Shown here: positions 45,020 to 54,624 of the stretch, one piece after another | How positions within the stretch are numbered: the first letter of the stretch is position 1 | How the letters are laid out: each line of letters opens with the position of its first letter | Source: Pacificimonas aurantium | GTDB lineage: Bacteria > Pseudomonadota > Alphaproteobacteria > Sphingomonadales > Sphingomonadaceae | NCBI RefSeq assembly: GCF_020092905.1 | Contig: NZ_JAGSGB010000004.1 | Location: 124,001 to 188,000, forward strand | Direction of reading: 5' to 3' | Length of the DNA: 64,000 bases | Program-made: the position numbers and the translations under genes | The notes under the pieces: generated by a model | Seen by the model: only the letters and a program-made list of their open reading frames with translations | Told to the model about the DNA's origin: nothing | The model's database searches: none

Positions 45020-46336
45020 TCAGGCGGCGTCGTCGCTCGCTGCCTTCTTGGCCTTCTTGGCAAAGACGCGAATGGGGTCCTTGCGGCCCTCCACCACATC
45101 CTTGTCGATATGGATTTCGTCGACACCGTCCATCGAGGGCAGGTCGAACATCGTATCGAGGAGGATGCCCTCCATGATCGAACGAAGCCCGCGGGCACCT
45201 GTCTTGCGCGCAATCGCCTTCTGCGCGACGGCCTTCAGCGCGTCGTCGGAAAAGGTCAGGCGCACATCTTCGATGTCGAACAGCTTCTGATACTGCTTCA
45301 CCAGAGCGTTCTTCGGCTCGGTCAGGATGGTGACCAGCGCGTCCTCGTCCAGATCCTCGAGCGTGGCGAGAACCGGCATACGGCCCACGAATTCGGGAAT
45401 AAGGCCGTATTTCAGCAGGTCCTCGGGCTCGATCTCGCGCAGGATCTTGCCGACCCGGCGCTCGTCGGGAGCCGCCACATGTGCGCCGAAGCCGATCGAC
45501 TTGCCCTGCAGGCGGTCCGCAATGATCCGGTCGAGGCCGGCAAAGGCGCCGCCGCAGATGAACAGGATGTTCGTCGTATCGACCTGCAGGAATTCCTGCT
45601 GCGGATGCTTGCGCCCGCCCTGCGGCGGAACGGAAGCGGTCGTGCCCTCCATGATCTTCAGGAGCGCCTGCTGGACACCCTCGCCCGAAACATCGCGCGT
45701 GATCGAGGGATTGTCCGCCTTGCGACTGACCTTGTCGATCTCGTCGATATAGACGATGCCGCGCTGGGCACGTTCGACATTATAGTCCGACGCCTGCAGC
45801 AGCTTCAGGATGATGTTCTCGACATCCTCGCCCACATAGCCGGCCTCGGTCAGGGTCGTGGCGTCGGCCATCGTGAACGGCACATCGAACGTCCGCGCCA
45901 GCGTCTGCGCCAGCAGCGTCTTGCCGCAGCCGGTCGGACCGATCAGCAGGATGTTCGACTTCGCCAGTTCGATATCGGCGCCCTTCGCGCCGTGCGCCAG
46001 CCGCTTGTAGTGGTTGTGTACCGCGACCGACAGGACGCGCTTGGCGAAGTCCTGGCCGATGACATAGTCGTCCAGCGTGTCGCAGATCTCGCGCGGTGTC
46101 GGAACGCCGGCCTTGTCCTTGACCAGGCTGGTCTTCGTTTCCTCGCGGATGATGTCGTTGCACAGTTCCACGCACTCGTCGCAGATGAACACCGTCGGAC
46201 CGGCGATCAGCTTTCTGACTTCGTGCTGCGACTTGCCGCAGAACGAACAGTAGAGCGTATTCTTGCCGTCGCCAGAACCGCCGCCGGCCCCGGCATCGCC
46301 TGCTCCCGCTCCGGTTCCGCCCGTCAATTTGCTCAT
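45020..46336 (-). CDS. clpX: ATP-dependent Clp protease ATP-binding subunit ClpX
   Basis: 438-residue AAA+ unfoldase that feeds proteins, including ssrA-tagged ones, to ClpP. The N-terminal zinc domain has [13 protein letters not shown] and [10 protein letters not shown] (four Cys). Walker A is [15 protein letters not shown] and Walker [11 protein letters not shown]. The ClpP-docking loop appears as IGFGA. An unusual Gly/Ala/Asp-rich stretch precedes the zinc domain (residues about 5-22). AAAGGAATTTC sets the ATG at 46336. clpP is not upstream, where the SLC13 gene is divergent; lon follows. Confidence 0.97.
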   Translation of the reverse strand: MSKLTGGTGAGAGDAGAGGGSGDGKNTLYCSFCGKSQHEVRKLIAGPTVFICDECVELCNDIIREETKTSLVKDKAGVPTPREICDTLDDYVIGQDFAKRVLSVAVHNHYKRLAHGAKGADIELAKSNILLIGPTGCGKTLLAQTLARTFDVPFTMADATTLTEAGYVGEDVENIILKLLQASDYNVERAQRGIVYIDEIDKVSRKADNPSITRDVSGEGVQQALLKIMEGTTASVPPQGGRKHPQQEFLQVDTTNILFICGGAFAGLDRIIADRLQGKSIGFGAHVAAPDERRVGKILREIEPEDLLKYGLIPEFVGRMPVLATLEDLDEDALVTILTEPKNALVKQYQKLFDIEDVRLTFSDDALKAVAQKAIARKTGARGLRSIMEGILLDTMFDLPSMDGVDEIHIDKDVVEGRKDPIRVFAKKAKKAASDDAA

Positions 46337-46646
46337 GAAATTCCTTTCTTCGGCCGCGCCGACGAAGCGCGGCAAAACACACTAAGCGGGAAAACCGGGT
46401 TCGTGAAACCCGTTCGTTCGCCCGGTGGCAGCCAGCGCAGCCCCTCGCCCGGCTTCGGCCCCCGGCCGGCTATTCCGCCCATCGCAGAGGAAGGTGGGGC
46501 AATCGAAGGCGGCTTGCAAGAGCGGCATTCTTTCCCTCATGGAGAAATGGATTGAGGCCGGGGCTTTCCCCCTCTTATAGTCCAATCATTCGGCAGAAGT
46601 AGCGGGACGCGGCGGAAATCACGCAAGATTCGCAGATGGATGCGCG
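46337..46646. other. 310-base non-coding divergent region between clpX and the SLC13 gene
   Basis: The only gap over 300 bases. It contains a convincing sigma-32-type promoter for clpX (46492-46520), a short inverted repeat around CGGGTT/AAACCCG near 46399-46415, and a TATAAG on the minus strand near 46575 that could be a housekeeping -10. No supported gene was found on either strand. Confidence 0.6.
46492..46520 (-). promoter_or_regulatory. Sigma-32 (RpoH)-type heat-shock promoter of clpX
   Basis: On the minus strand CTTGCAA (46514-46520), a 14-base spacer, then CCCCACCT (46492-46499) match the consensus CTTGAAA-N11/16-CCCCATNT closely. The start site would be near 46485, leaving a leader of about 150 bases to clpX. 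Confidence 0.7.
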
Positions 46647-48371
46647 ATGACGCCCGCTCTCCTTTCGGCCGCCATCCTGATCATTTCCTTGATCCTGTTC
46701 GTTTCGGACAGGATCCGGCACGACCTTGTGGCCGTGATCGCGCTGCTGCTGTGCGTGCTTGCCGGCATCGTCGCGCCGACCGAGGCGCTGTCGGGTTTTT
46801 CCGACCCCGCCGTCATCACGGTCGCGGCCGTTCTGATCGTCGGCCGGGCCATCGAATTGTCGGGTGTCGCCAGCGCGCTCGCCACGCGCCTGTCGCGCAT
46901 GGAAGCCCCCTATGAGGTGCAGTTTTTCCTGATCCTCGCCATCGGGGCGTTGCTTTCTGCCTTCATGAACAACATCGCGGCGCTCGTCATAACCATGCCC
47001 GTCGTCTCCAAGCTGGCGCAGGATGCCAAGCGCTCGCCCACGGCGGCGCTGATGCCGCTGGCCTTTGCGACGATCCTCGGGGGCATGACCACGCTGATCG
47101 GGACTCCGCCCAACCTCATCCTGTCGTCGATCCGGCGCGAACATCTGGGAGAGGGCTTCGGCTTCTTCGAAATGAGCGGCCTCGGCATCACCGTCACCGC
47201 CGCCGGCCTGATTGCCATGGCGCTGATCGCCGACCGGCTGCTGCCGGAACGTCGCGCCGCCATCCGCGCGGCCACCAATCCGTGGCGCGTGTTCGAGCTT
47301 ATCCTGCCGAAGGGCGCGCAGGATGCAGCGCGGGTACGCGCCACGCTGCGCGATCAGGGGGCCCGCATGCTCGGCATCGCGCCCCCCGGCGTGCGCCGCT
47401 GGACCGGCGGCGACATGAAGTCGGAAGGGCGCCGCGTCCTCGTGCTGTCGCGAAAGAATCCCTGGAACCTCGCCGACGACACAAATTACGCGCCGGTTCA
47501 TAGCCGGAACGACGCGCCCGACGCGGTAACCGTGCGCTGTGTCGTCGCACATGGCTCCTTCCTGATCGGCAGGAATTACGACGTCGTCGCGGCGCGCACC
47601 GAAGGGCAGCTGGCTATCGTCGCCGCCGGACCCCGCGCTGCGCGGGCACGCAAGGCGATGCAGGAAATGCAGATTCAGGCCGGCGACCAGCTGTTCATCC
47701 ACGGTTCCGCGCTTGCCATTGCAGAGTTCGTCTCGAACGCACGCCTCCTCGAGATCGGCCGCCACGACGCGCAGGCGATCGACAAACAGAGAGCTGCGAG
47801 CATCCTCGGCATCTTCGGCCTGGCGATCGCCGCAGCCGCGCTGTTCGGCGTGCCGCCCTCCATCGCATTCGTCGCTGCCGCCGCCGCGATCCCCGCCTTC
47901 GGTCTGATGCCGGTGCGCGAAGTCTACCAGGCCATAGACTGGCCGGTGATCGTCCTCCTCGCCGCCATGATTCCGGTCGGCATGAGCTTTGAGACCACCG
48001 GGGCGGCGGAGGGCCTGGCCCAGTGGCTGAACGGAGCCCTGTCGACCGCGCCGGCCTGGCTTGCGCTGGCGGCGCTGGGCGCGATTACGCTTCTTCTGTC
48101 GGCCATTCTCAACAATGTGGCCACCGCGATCATCATGGGTCCGCTTGCCATCCAGGTGGCGCAAATCCGCGACTTTTCCACCGATGCTGCGCTGTTGATG
48201 ATTGTCGTCGGAGCCTCGGCGGCATTCCTGACGCCCATCGGCCACCAGAATAATCTGCTGGTCATGCGGCCCGGCGGCTACCTGTTCAGCGATTTCGCGC
48301 GTCTGGGCGGACCTCTGGCGGTCGTCGTTCTTGCCGTTGCGACGGCTTACCTCTCCATTTTCTACCTATAG
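46647..48371 (+). CDS. SLC13-family permease with central TrkA-C (RCK-C) domain
   Basis: 574-residue inner-membrane transporter of the DASS/ArsB-NhaD (CitMHS-related) superfamily. It has about 11 helices in two halves separated by a soluble region (about residues 205-385) resembling an RCK-C/TrkA-C regulatory domain (VRCVVAHGSFLIGRNYDVV). The repeated transport motifs are TTLIGTPPNLILSS in the first half and AAFLTPIGHQNNLLV in the second. Family members carry sulfate, phosphate, or di/tricarboxylates coupled to Na+; the substrate is unknown. It is divergent from clpX. Confidence 0.83.
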   Translation: MTPALLSAAILIISLILFVSDRIRHDLVAVIALLLCVLAGIVAPTEALSGFSDPAVITVAAVLIVGRAIELSGVASALATRLSRMEAPYEVQFFLILAIGALLSAFMNNIAALVITMPVVSKLAQDAKRSPTAALMPLAFATILGGMTTLIGTPPNLILSSIRREHLGEGFGFFEMSGLGITVTAAGLIAMALIADRLLPERRAAIRAATNPWRVFELILPKGAQDAARVRATLRDQGARMLGIAPPGVRRWTGGDMKSEGRRVLVLSRKNPWNLADDTNYAPVHSRNDAPDAVTVRCVVAHGSFLIGRNYDVVAARTEGQLAIVAAGPRAARARKAMQEMQIQAGDQLFIHGSALAIAEFVSNARLLEIGRHDAQAIDKQRAASILGIFGLAIAAAALFGVPPSIAFVAAAAAIPAFGLMPVREVYQAIDWPVIVLLAAMIPVGMSFETTGAAEGLAQWLNGALSTAPAWLALAALGAITLLLSAILNNVATAIIMGPLAIQVAQIRDFSTDAALLMIVVGASAAFLTPIGHQNNLLVMRPGGYLFSDFARLGGPLAVVVLAVATAYLSIFYL

Positions 48372-48448
48372 TCCGCTGACGCTTTTGCTTGGCAAGGGCA
48401 CCCATCTCCTCTACGCGCTAATTTGAGTGGAACTCAGGAGCCTTGGGG

Positions 48449-49504
48449 ATGAGTCTTCTGCGCAAGATGGTCATACTGACCGCCGGTTTGGCGCTGGCCG
48501 GGTGCGGTCAATCGGACCCGACTCCGCAAGCAGGGCCCGAGCGGGCCCTGCCGGTCGTGCAGACGACCGAAGTCCGCCTCCTTGAAGAGCGTGCCGCCAT
48601 CCCCGCCGTTGGCACCGTACGCCTGCGCAGCGAGGTGTCGCTAGGGTTCACCAGTCCTGGCCAGATTGCGAGCATAGCTGTCGATGAGGGCGACCGGGTT
48701 CGCGAGGGGCAGCTGCTCGCTTCCCTCAACCGCGAGACCGTGGAAGCCGACCTTGCCACCGCGCGGGCCGAGGCGGACCGGGCTCAGCGCGATCTCGAAC
48801 GAAGCCGCGACCTGTTTACGGAAGGGTGGGTCACCCGCGCCAGGCTCGACGACGTCGAAGCCGCTGTGCGCGCTGCCGACGCCCGGGTCGATTCCGCGGC
48901 GTTCGCAGCCAGGACCGCCCGTATCGTCGCCCCCAGCAGCGGAGTGGTGCTGCAGCGCTTTGCCGAGCCGGGTCAGGTCGTCGACGCCGGCCAGCCGATC
49001 CTGTCGCTGGGACGCGCCGACCAGGGGTTCGTCCTTGCCGTCCCGCTGACCGACAGGCAGGCGGCCGCGCTGTCGGTCGGGGCCGCCGCGCAAGTTCGCG
49101 TGGAAGCACTTGGCGAGGCGCCGCTGTCCGCACAGCTCGTCGAACTCGCCGGCCGGGCCGATCCGGCAACCGGAACCTTCGCGGCGGAATTCTCTCTGCC
49201 CTCCCGCTCGGGCCTGCGAAGCGGGCAGATCGGCCGGGTCATGCTGCCTGCTACCATTTCACAGGACGGAACCGAGCCTTCGCAGCTCTTACTGCCCGCC
49301 TCCGCGCTCACGTCGGCACGCGCTGGTGGCGCCGTGGTCTGGGTGGTCGAGCCAGAGGATACGACCGCGCGCCCGCGCACGGTCGCTACCGGCGATCTTG
49401 TCGATGAGGGGGTTGTCATCCTCGAGGGGCTGAAGGCGGGCGAGCGCGTTGTGACGGCAGGCGCCGACGACCTCGTTCCCGGCCAGAAGGTCGAGGTCAG
49501 GTGA
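48449..49504 (+). CDS. RND efflux periplasmic adaptor (membrane-fusion lipoprotein)
   Basis: 351-residue lipoprotein with signal peptide and lipobox LALAGC (Cys acylated). The adaptor order is lipoyl-like half-motif (LGFTSPGQIASIAVDEGDRVREGQLLASL), alpha-helical hairpin (AEADRAQRDLERSRDLFTEG...), second lipoyl half (APSSGVVLQRFAEPGQVVDAGQPIL), then beta-barrel. AGGAG lies eight bases before the ATG at 48449. Its stop overlaps the start of the pump gene (GTGA). No outer-membrane TolC-like gene is adjacent. Confidence 0.9.
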   Translation: MSLLRKMVILTAGLALAGCGQSDPTPQAGPERALPVVQTTEVRLLEERAAIPAVGTVRLRSEVSLGFTSPGQIASIAVDEGDRVREGQLLASLNRETVEADLATARAEADRAQRDLERSRDLFTEGWVTRARLDDVEAAVRAADARVDSAAFAARTARIVAPSSGVVLQRFAEPGQVVDAGQPILSLGRADQGFVLAVPLTDRQAAALSVGAAAQVRVEALGEAPLSAQLVELAGRADPATGTFAAEFSLPSRSGLRSGQIGRVMLPATISQDGTEPSQLLLPASALTSARAGGAVVWVVEPEDTTARPRTVATGDLVDEGVVILEGLKAGERVVTAGADDLVPGQKVEVR

Positions 49505-52500
49505 ACCTGACCGGCATCGCGGTCCGGCAATGGCAGCTGACGCTGATCATTGCAGGCCTGCTGGCCGCTCTTGGCATTTCGGCCTTCCTGACCATCCCCC
49601 GGTCGGTCGATCCGCACTTCCCCATCCCCATCGTCATCATCGTCGCGGCGCAGCCGGGCGCCGATGCCGCCGACATGGAGGAGACGGTGGCAAAACCGAT
49701 CGAGGAGCGGGTCCAGGGCCTTGACGACATCAACTCGATCGAGTCGTCCTCGAACGACGGGCTGTCGATCGTCACGATCGAGTTCGACTGGGGGTCCGAC
49801 GCCGACGAGAAGTTCAACGACGCGGTGCGCGAGGTCGGCGCCGTCCGCGACTCGCTGCCGCCGGGCACGGCGCTGGAATATCGTCGCGCCCGCACCACCC
49901 GCGCGGCACTGGTCCAATATGCGCTGGTCAGCGAGACCGCTTCGTGGCGGCGTATGGAGAAATATGCCGACGACCTGTCGGAGCAGCTGACGCGGGTGCA
50001 GGGCATCCGCGAGTCGGAAGCCTTCGGAATGCCGGACCTGGAGGTGCGCGTTGCCATCGACCCGGCTCGCCTGGCGCAATACCGGGTCCCGGCGGGCGCC
50101 GTAGCGCAGGCGCTATCGCGCGCCGGTGCCGATCTGCCGGCCGGCGTCGTCCATGCCGGCGACACGCGCTTCAACGTAGAGGCGGGCGGCGCCTTCCGCA
50201 CATTGGAGGAAGTCCGCACCACGCCGCTTCGTGCGGGCGGCGGAACCGTGCTGACGGTCGGAGACGTCGCAGAGGTCTCGTGGAGTACCGATGAGCGCCT
50301 GCACATCGTGCGCGTGAATGGGAAGCGCGCGGTCGTCGTGGCGGCGCAGCAGAAAGACGGCCTCAACGCGCTGGCCATCCGTGAGGATGTCGAGGTCCAG
50401 ATGTCCCGCTTCGCGGCGTCGCTGCCGCCCGACATCGAGCTGGTGAACGTCTTCGACCAGACCATCGAAATTCGCGAAAGACTGGGGGTCCTGGCGCGCG
50501 ACTTCGCCATCGCCCTCGGCCTTGTCCTTATCACCCTGCTGCCGCTTGGCCCGCGCGCCTCGGTCATCGTGATGGTGTCCATTCCGCTCAGCCTCGCCTC
50601 CGGCGTCCTCATGATGCAGCTCACCGGCTATTCGCTGAACCAGCTGTCCATTGCCGGCTTCATCCTGTCGCTGGGCCTGCTCGTCGACGACTCGATCGTG
50701 GTGACGGAGAATATCTCGCGCCATCTCAGGATGGGCGCGTCGCGGCTGAAGGCGGCGCTGGACGGGACGAAGGAAATTCAGGCAGCGGTCCTCGGCTCCA
50801 CGGGCGTCCTGATTTTCGCGTTCCTCCCCATCGCCTCCCTACCGGGCGGAGCAGGTCTCTTCACGCGCAGCCTGCCGCTCGCCGTCATCTACACCGTGTC
50901 GGCCTCGCTGATCGTGTCCCTCACCATCATTCCCTTTCTCGCCAGCCGAATCCTGCGCCGCGACGACGATCCGGAGGGCAATATCTTCATGCGTGCGCTG
51001 CAGCGCGGCATCCACAAGGTCTACACTCCCATCCTCCACAGGGCCCTGGCCCGTCCGCGGCGCTGGTTTGCGGGCACGATGGCGCTCTGCCTGTCGGCGC
51101 TGGCACTGGTTCCGGTGCTTGGCTTCACCCTGTTTCCGAATGCCGACGTTCCCTTTTTCACGGTCGAAGTCCGGACGCCGGAAGGTACCGGCGTGGAAGG
51201 CACGGATCGCGTCGTGCGGCGCCTGGGCGACCGTATCGGAGAAGAGCCCGGCATTCGCTATGTCATCGAACATTCCGGCGCGGGCGGGCCGCAGGTCTTC
51301 TACAACGTCTTTTCGGACTTCGAGCGCACCCGAGAGGGCATTATCGTTGCCGTCATGGACGAATGGGACCCGAGGCGGGGCCCGGAACTCCTCGACCGCC
51401 TGCGCGCCGATTTCGATGACGATCCCGAAGCCGAAATTCTCGTGCGGCGCTTCGCCAATGGCGCCCCGGTGGCCGCGCCGCTGGCGGTGCGTGTGACCGG
51501 CCCCGACCTGCAGGAAATCAGGCGGATATCCGGTGAAGTCGCTACGCTGTTCCGAACTCATGCCGGCACGCGCGACGTGGAGAACCCGCTCTCCGAAAAC
51601 CGCATCGACCTCAATCTGGGCCTCGACCGCGACAAGGCCGCAATACTCGGCGTGGCGCCGGAGGCCGTGCGCGAAACGGTGAGGCTATCTCTGCTCGGCC
51701 AGCGCGGCGGCACGTTCCGCGACGAGGAAGGCGACAGCTATCCCGTGACCGTGAGGCTGCCCATGGGCGAACGGCGCCAGGCCGAGGCGCTGCGGGACAT
51801 ATATGTACCCACCACGTCGGGAGACATAGTCCCGCTGGGACAACTTGCGGATCCGTTCCTCGAAAGCGTGCCCCCGCGCATCGACCGCTACCAGCTCGAG
51901 CGGGTCAATGTGGTGACCTCGTTCGTCCGCGAGGGCTTCCTGGCGTCGAAGGTGCTCGCCGATCTGGAACCCGAGCTCGCCGCCATCGATTTGCCGCCCG
52001 CCTATGCCATCGGCTTCGGGGGAGAGGCGGAGGCGACTGCCGAGAGTTTCGCCGGTCTCGGTCTCATCGCCATGCTCGCCGTGGCTGGGGTATTCGCCGT
52101 TCTCGTGGCGGAGTTCGGCCGCTTCCGCGAGACCATCGTTGTGGCCGGGGTGATCCCGCTCGGCTTTTTCGGCGGCCTGATCGCGCTGTGGATTACGGGC
52201 AACTCGATTTCCTACACCGGGGTTATCGGCTTCATCGCCCTCATCGGGATCGAGATCAAAAACTCGATCCTTCTGGTCGATTTCACCTCGAAGCTGCGCG
52301 CGCGGGGCATGGGCCTGCGAGAAGCGGTTGAAGAAGCCGCGGAAATCCGCTTCCTGCCGGTCCTCTTGACCTCGGTGACGGCCATCGGCGGGCTGATGCC
52401 GCTCGCACTTGGCGGAACTGCGCTCTACGCGCCGCTGTCGATCGTCATCATTGGCGGCCTCATTTCCTCGACGCTTCTCAGCCGCATCGTCACACCGGTG

Positions 52501-52581
52501 ATGTATCTTCTCATCGCACGCCGTAACGCGGCGGACGAGGACGGGAACTCAGCCAGCGGCAGCTTGGAAACCGCCTCTTAA
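49501..52581 (+). CDS. RND-family efflux pump, inner-membrane permease
   Basis: 1026-residue AcrB-type transporter with 12 helices and two large periplasmic loops. The proton-relay aspartates lie in GLLVDDSIVVTEN (TM4). The second half has the TM10-equivalent GIEIKNSILLVDF. GTG start overlaps the stop of the adaptor gene. It would export drugs, solvents or other lipophiles by proton antiport; the class resembles HAE-1 rather than metal-exporting CzcA. Substrates are not predictable. Confidence 0.92.
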   Translation: MNLTGIAVRQWQLTLIIAGLLAALGISAFLTIPRSVDPHFPIPIVIIVAAQPGADAADMEETVAKPIEERVQGLDDINSIESSSNDGLSIVTIEFDWGSDADEKFNDAVREVGAVRDSLPPGTALEYRRARTTRAALVQYALVSETASWRRMEKYADDLSEQLTRVQGIRESEAFGMPDLEVRVAIDPARLAQYRVPAGAVAQALSRAGADLPAGVVHAGDTRFNVEAGGAFRTLEEVRTTPLRAGGGTVLTVGDVAEVSWSTDERLHIVRVNGKRAVVVAAQQKDGLNALAIREDVEVQMSRFAASLPPDIELVNVFDQTIEIRERLGVLARDFAIALGLVLITLLPLGPRASVIVMVSIPLSLASGVLMMQLTGYSLNQLSIAGFILSLGLLVDDSIVVTENISRHLRMGASRLKAALDGTKEIQAAVLGSTGVLIFAFLPIASLPGGAGLFTRSLPLAVIYTVSASLIVSLTIIPFLASRILRRDDDPEGNIFMRALQRGIHKVYTPILHRALARPRRWFAGTMALCLSALALVPVLGFTLFPNADVPFFTVEVRTPEGTGVEGTDRVVRRLGDRIGEEPGIRYVIEHSGAGGPQVFYNVFSDFERTREGIIVAVMDEWDPRRGPELLDRLRADFDDDPEAEILVRRFANGAPVAAPLAVRVTGPDLQEIRRISGEVATLFRTHAGTRDVENPLSENRIDLNLGLDRDKAAILGVAPEAVRETVRLSLLGQRGGTFRDEEGDSYPVTVRLPMGERRQAEALRDIYVPTTSGDIVPLGQLADPFLESVPPRIDRYQLERVNVVTSFVREGFLASKVLADLEPELAAIDLPPAYAIGFGGEAEATAESFAGLGLIAMLAVAGVFAVLVAEFGRFRETIVVAGVIPLGFFGGLIALWITGNSISYTGVIGFIALIGIEIKNSILLVDFTSKLRARGMGLREAVEEAAEIRFLPVLLTSVTAIGGLMPLALGGTALYAPLSIVIIGGLISSTLLSRIVTPVMYLLIARRNAADEDGNSASGSLETAS

Positions 52582-52628
52582 CCAACGCCTTGTAGCCACA
52601 AGTCTCCGAAGTGGAGGTAGAGTCGAAC

Positions 52629-52970
52629 ATGGCCGATTTGCTGGTCGAACCCACCCGCGAGCGCGAGCGGCGGGCCCGCATTCTGAGAAGCGGCACGATC
52701 CGCGTCGACGGCGTCACAAGAAAAGCGATCATCCGCGACGTGTCGGCCGACGGCGCCCTCGTACAGAGCGACATCGAACTGAGAGAAGGCGACAGCGTCG
52801 AACTGCGCATCAAGGATGCGCAGGCCATGCTGTGCGAGGTCCGCTGGGTTCGCGACAACCGCGCCGGCGTCCAGTTCGTCCGCAAGATCGGCGTCGGTAC
52901 CGGAGTCGATGCCCTCGCCGCATCGCATAGCGAGCGGCAAGCCCAGTCCTTCACGATGTGGCGCGACTAG
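52629..52970 (+). CDS. PilZ-domain c-di-GMP-binding protein
   Basis: 113-residue single-domain protein. The two c-di-GMP-binding motifs are present: an Arg-rich RERERRAR segment (RxxxR) and RDVSADGALV (D/NxSxxG). It would act as a cytoplasmic effector for the second messenger made by GGDEF proteins, one of which lies 8 kb away in the PDH operon. GGAGG precedes the ATG at 52629. It is 47 bases after the RND pump gene and convergent with lipA. Confidence 0.86.
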   Translation: MADLLVEPTRERERRARILRSGTIRVDGVTRKAIIRDVSADGALVQSDIELREGDSVELRIKDAQAMLCEVRWVRDNRAGVQFVRKIGVGTGVDALAASHSERQAQSFTMWRD

Positions 52971-52977
52971 CGCGCGG

Positions 52978-53898
52978 CTAGCCCTTCGCCAGCTTCGCTT
53001 CGCGCGCTGCCTTCAGACGCGCGAAATCGTCGCCCGCATGATAGCTGGACCGGGTCAGCGGCGTGGAGGATACCAACAGGAAGCCCTTCGCGCGCGCCAT
53101 CTCTCCATAGCTGCCGAACTGTTTCGGCGACACGAAGTCGATCACTTCGGCATGACGCGGGGTGGGTTGCAGATACTGGCCGAGCGTCAGGAAATCGACA
53201 TCCGCGGAGCGCATGTCGTCCATCACCTGATGAACCTCCAGCCGTCCTTCGCCAAGGCCCAGCATCATGCCCGACTTGGTGAAGATCGTCGGGTCGAGCG
53301 TCTTCACCCGCTCGAGCAGACGCAGTGAATGATAGTAGCGGGCGCCCGGTCGGATCGTCGGGTACAGCCGCGGCACCGTTTCCAGATTGTGATTGTAGAC
53401 GTCGGGCCGCGCCTCGACGATGGCGCGCACGGCGTCGTCCGCCTTGTTGCGGAAATCGGGCGTCAGGATCTCGATGGTCGTGTTCGGCGCATTCTTGCGC
53501 AGCGACTCGATCACCTTCACGAACTGACGCGCGCCGCCGTCGGGCAGATCGTCGCGGTCGACCGAGGTGATGACGATATGTTCCAGCCCCAGCTCGCCAG
53601 CGGCGACGGCGACATGCTCGGGTTCCAGCGGATCGACCGGCCGGGGCATCCCCGTCTTCACATTGCAGAAGGCGCAGGCCCGGGTGCAGGTGTCGCCCAG
53701 GATCATCACCGTCGCATGCTTCTGCGTCCAGCACTCGCCGATATTGGGACAGGCCGCCTCTTCGCAGACCGTGTTCAGGTTGAGGCGCCGCATGAGTTTG
53801 CGGGTCTCCGAAAAGCCCTTGGAGATCGGTGCCTTCACCCGCAGCCAGTCCGGCTTGCGGCGGCGCTCGGGGTCTCTGATCGGGGTCATGTCGTTCAT
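52978..53898 (-). CDS. lipA: Lipoyl synthase
   Basis: 306-residue radical SAM enzyme that inserts two sulfurs into octanoyl-protein to form lipoyl groups on PDH E2 and related proteins. Both iron-sulfur cluster motifs are visible: auxiliary [12 protein letters not shown] (CX4CX5C) and radical [11 protein letters not shown] (CX3CX2C). Start is taken at ATG 53898, after GGGGAGGGT at short spacing; ATG 53889 is nearly equal. The E1-beta and E2 that it would modify are encoded in the same window. Confidence 0.95.
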   Translation of the reverse strand: MNDMTPIRDPERRRKPDWLRVKAPISKGFSETRKLMRRLNLNTVCEEAACPNIGECWTQKHATVMILGDTCTRACAFCNVKTGMPRPVDPLEPEHVAVAAGELGLEHIVITSVDRDDLPDGGARQFVKVIESLRKNAPNTTIEILTPDFRNKADDAVRAIVEARPDVYNHNLETVPRLYPTIRPGARYYHSLRLLERVKTLDPTIFTKSGMMLGLGEGRLEVHQVMDDMRSADVDFLTLGQYLQPTPRHAEVIDFVSPKQFGSYGEMARAKGFLLVSSTPLTRSSYHAGDDFARLKAAREAKLAKG

Positions 53899-53953
53899 AC
53901 CCTCCCCAGATAGCGGATGGCGGCGCATCCGCAACTGCGCTAGCGCTTGCAGC

Positions 53954-54598
53954 ATGGTCGCATTCACAGAACTTCTTTCCGGCTATGGCCGGTTTCGCAA
54001 CGCCGCCTATCTGGATCAGAAGGCCCGCTACGATCAGCTGGCCGAGGGGCAGTCCCCGGGAACGATGGTGATCAGTTGCTCGGACAGCCGGGTCTCTCCC
54101 TCGCTCATCTTCGACGCCGGCCCCGGTGAGATTTTCATGGTGCGCAACGTCGCCAACCTCGTACCGCCCTTCGAGACCGGCGGCGGCCAGCACGGTGTCT
54201 CGGCGGCGCTGGAATTCGCAGTGACCCAGCTGCAGGTCCGCGACCTACTGGTCCTCGGTCATGGCGGATGCGGGGGCTGCGGTGCCGCGCTGTCGCGCCA
54301 GTTCCACGGCAGCGATCCGGGCAAGGGTTATTTCATCGCGTCATGGATCGGCCTGCTCGACGAGGCGCGCAATGCGGTCGAGGCGCGCTGCAACGACCTG
54401 AACGGGCCCGAAGCCCAGTTGGCGATGGAGCATGAGGCCGTGCGTACGAGCCTGCGCAACCTGCGCACCTTTCCCTTCGTCGAGGACCGCCTAGCCGACG
54501 GGCGGCTGACCCTGCACGGCGGCCATTTCGCCGTCGCTCATGGCCGGCTGTCGATCCTGCAGGACAGCGGCGAGTTCGAGGACATCAATCTGTCCTGA
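53954..54598 (+). CDS. Beta-class carbonic anhydrase
   Basis: 214-residue zinc enzyme interconverting CO2 and bicarbonate. The ligands are Cys in CSDSR, whose Asp/Arg form the catalytic dyad, and the His and Cys of GHGGCGGCG. The segment [10 protein letters not shown] is typical. It is divergent from lipA by 55 bases and ends 26 bases from the APC permease gene, tail to tail. Confidence 0.92.
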   Translation: MVAFTELLSGYGRFRNAAYLDQKARYDQLAEGQSPGTMVISCSDSRVSPSLIFDAGPGEIFMVRNVANLVPPFETGGGQHGVSAALEFAVTQLQVRDLLVLGHGGCGGCGAALSRQFHGSDPGKGYFIASWIGLLDEARNAVEARCNDLNGPEAQLAMEHEAVRTSLRNLRTFPFVEDRLADGRLTLHGGHFAVAHGRLSILQDSGEFEDINLS

Positions 54599-54624
54599 CC
54601 CGGGGACCGGCGGATGGACTGCGC

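Noticed and set aside
46382-46585. 67-codon minus-strand frame upstream of clpX
   Set aside because: Low-complexity content, weak start, and it overlaps the predicted heat-shock promoter; more likely leader DNA.
46575-48245. 556-codon minus-strand frame opposite the SLC13 permease
   Set aside because: Compositionally a shadow (Arg/Gly/Asp/His-rich), while the plus-strand protein has clear helices and transport motifs.
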